DNA of 40,165 nucleotides. Source: Marivita sp. (GTDB taxonomy: Bacteria; Pseudomonadota; Alphaproteobacteria; Rhodobacterales; Rhodobacteraceae). The DNA lies in NCBI RefSeq assembly GCF_017643905.1, contig NZ_JAEPMO010000016.1, forward strand, positions 1 to 40,165, written 5' to 3'. A program made the position numbers and the translations under genes. A model generated the notes under the pieces. The model saw nothing but the letters and a program-made list of their open reading frames with translations, did not search any database and was not told the origin of the DNA. Shown piece after piece: positions 40,115 through 40,165 of this stretch. Positions within the stretch are counted from its first letter, which is position 1. Each line of letters opens with the position of its first letter.

Positions 40115-40165
40115 ATGATCCGTCCCGGTTTTCTTACCTCTTCAGAGCGGCGTGAGCTTGTTGCG
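40115..40165 (+). CDS. N-terminal fragment, possibly an IS630-type transposase
   Basis: Seventeen codons, MIRPGFLTSSERRELVA, run to the right edge without a stop. The RPGFLTSSERREL start resembles, from memory, IS630-family transposases common in Roseobacter-group genomes. With so little sequence this is only a suggestion; no terminal inverted repeat can be assigned. TTGACG at 40079-40084 could be a -35. The site next to a tRNA gene fits an accessory insertion. Confidence 0.3.
   Translation, partial: MIRPGFLTSSERRELVA

Overview
The window is an ordinary chromosomal stretch of an alphaproteobacterium, most likely a member of the Rhodobacteraceae (Roseobacter group). This rests on the high G+C content, a SUF-type Fe-S operon headed by a Rrf2/IscR regulator that lacks the classical three-cysteine motif, an Irr-type iron box on the suf promoter, the lptF-lptG-lptD-surA-pdxA-rsmA gene order, and a hairpin-rich intergenic repeat of a kind I associate with this family. 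Almost every gene is a recognisable housekeeping gene. I see no CRISPR array, no prophage and no complete mobile element.

Layout. 1-5216, minus strand: iscR, cysteine desulfurase, sufB, a 59-residue membrane peptide, a YbjQ-family protein, sufC and sufD (cut by the left edge). The transcript starts at a TTGACA-N17-TAGAAT promoter whose -10 is covered by an Irr-type box. 5265-7570, plus: alpha/beta hydrolase, a small unknown protein, HD-domain hydrolase, short-chain dehydrogenase. 7732-11229, minus: dihydrolipoyl dehydrogenase, DNA polymerase III chi (holC), leucyl aminopeptidase. 11362-18839, plus: lptF, lptG, lptD, surA, pdxA, rsmA, the first five genes overlapping end to end; this joins LPS export to outer-membrane chaperoning, B6 synthesis and rRNA methylation. 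18897-24186, minus: M20 amidohydrolase, agmatinase, DUF1499, prfA, prmC, DUF4167. 24250-25071, plus: mazG.

25113-27376, minus: fabD, fabG, acpP (no fabF follows). 27526-28743, plus: a cytochrome b561-YceI fusion facing a free-standing periplasmic YceI across a shared terminator. 29505-29708, minus: a small membrane protein with an elaborate upstream region. 30005-31301, plus: rpsF, rpsR, rplI. 31439-33739, minus: an Orn/Lys/Arg decarboxylase. 33934-37153, plus: an enolase-superfamily enzyme and a Tat-exported 2',3'-cyclic nucleotide phosphodiesterase. 37314-39977, minus: trigger factor, a TPR-methyltransferase and tRNA-Leu(UAG). The right edge (40115-40165) opens a plus-strand frame that may be the start of a transposase.

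No clearly new multi-gene system is visible. The observations most worth a second look are: the uncharacterised membrane peptide and YbjQ pair coupled inside the suf operon; the layered iron control of that operon (Irr-type box on the -10, a palindrome in the leader, an atypical IscR); a composite three-hairpin repeat present twice with compensatory base changes, one copy inside the suf operon; and an 18-bp perfect palindrome sitting on the start point of a predicted lpd promoter. No stretch longer than 300 bases is without a gene.
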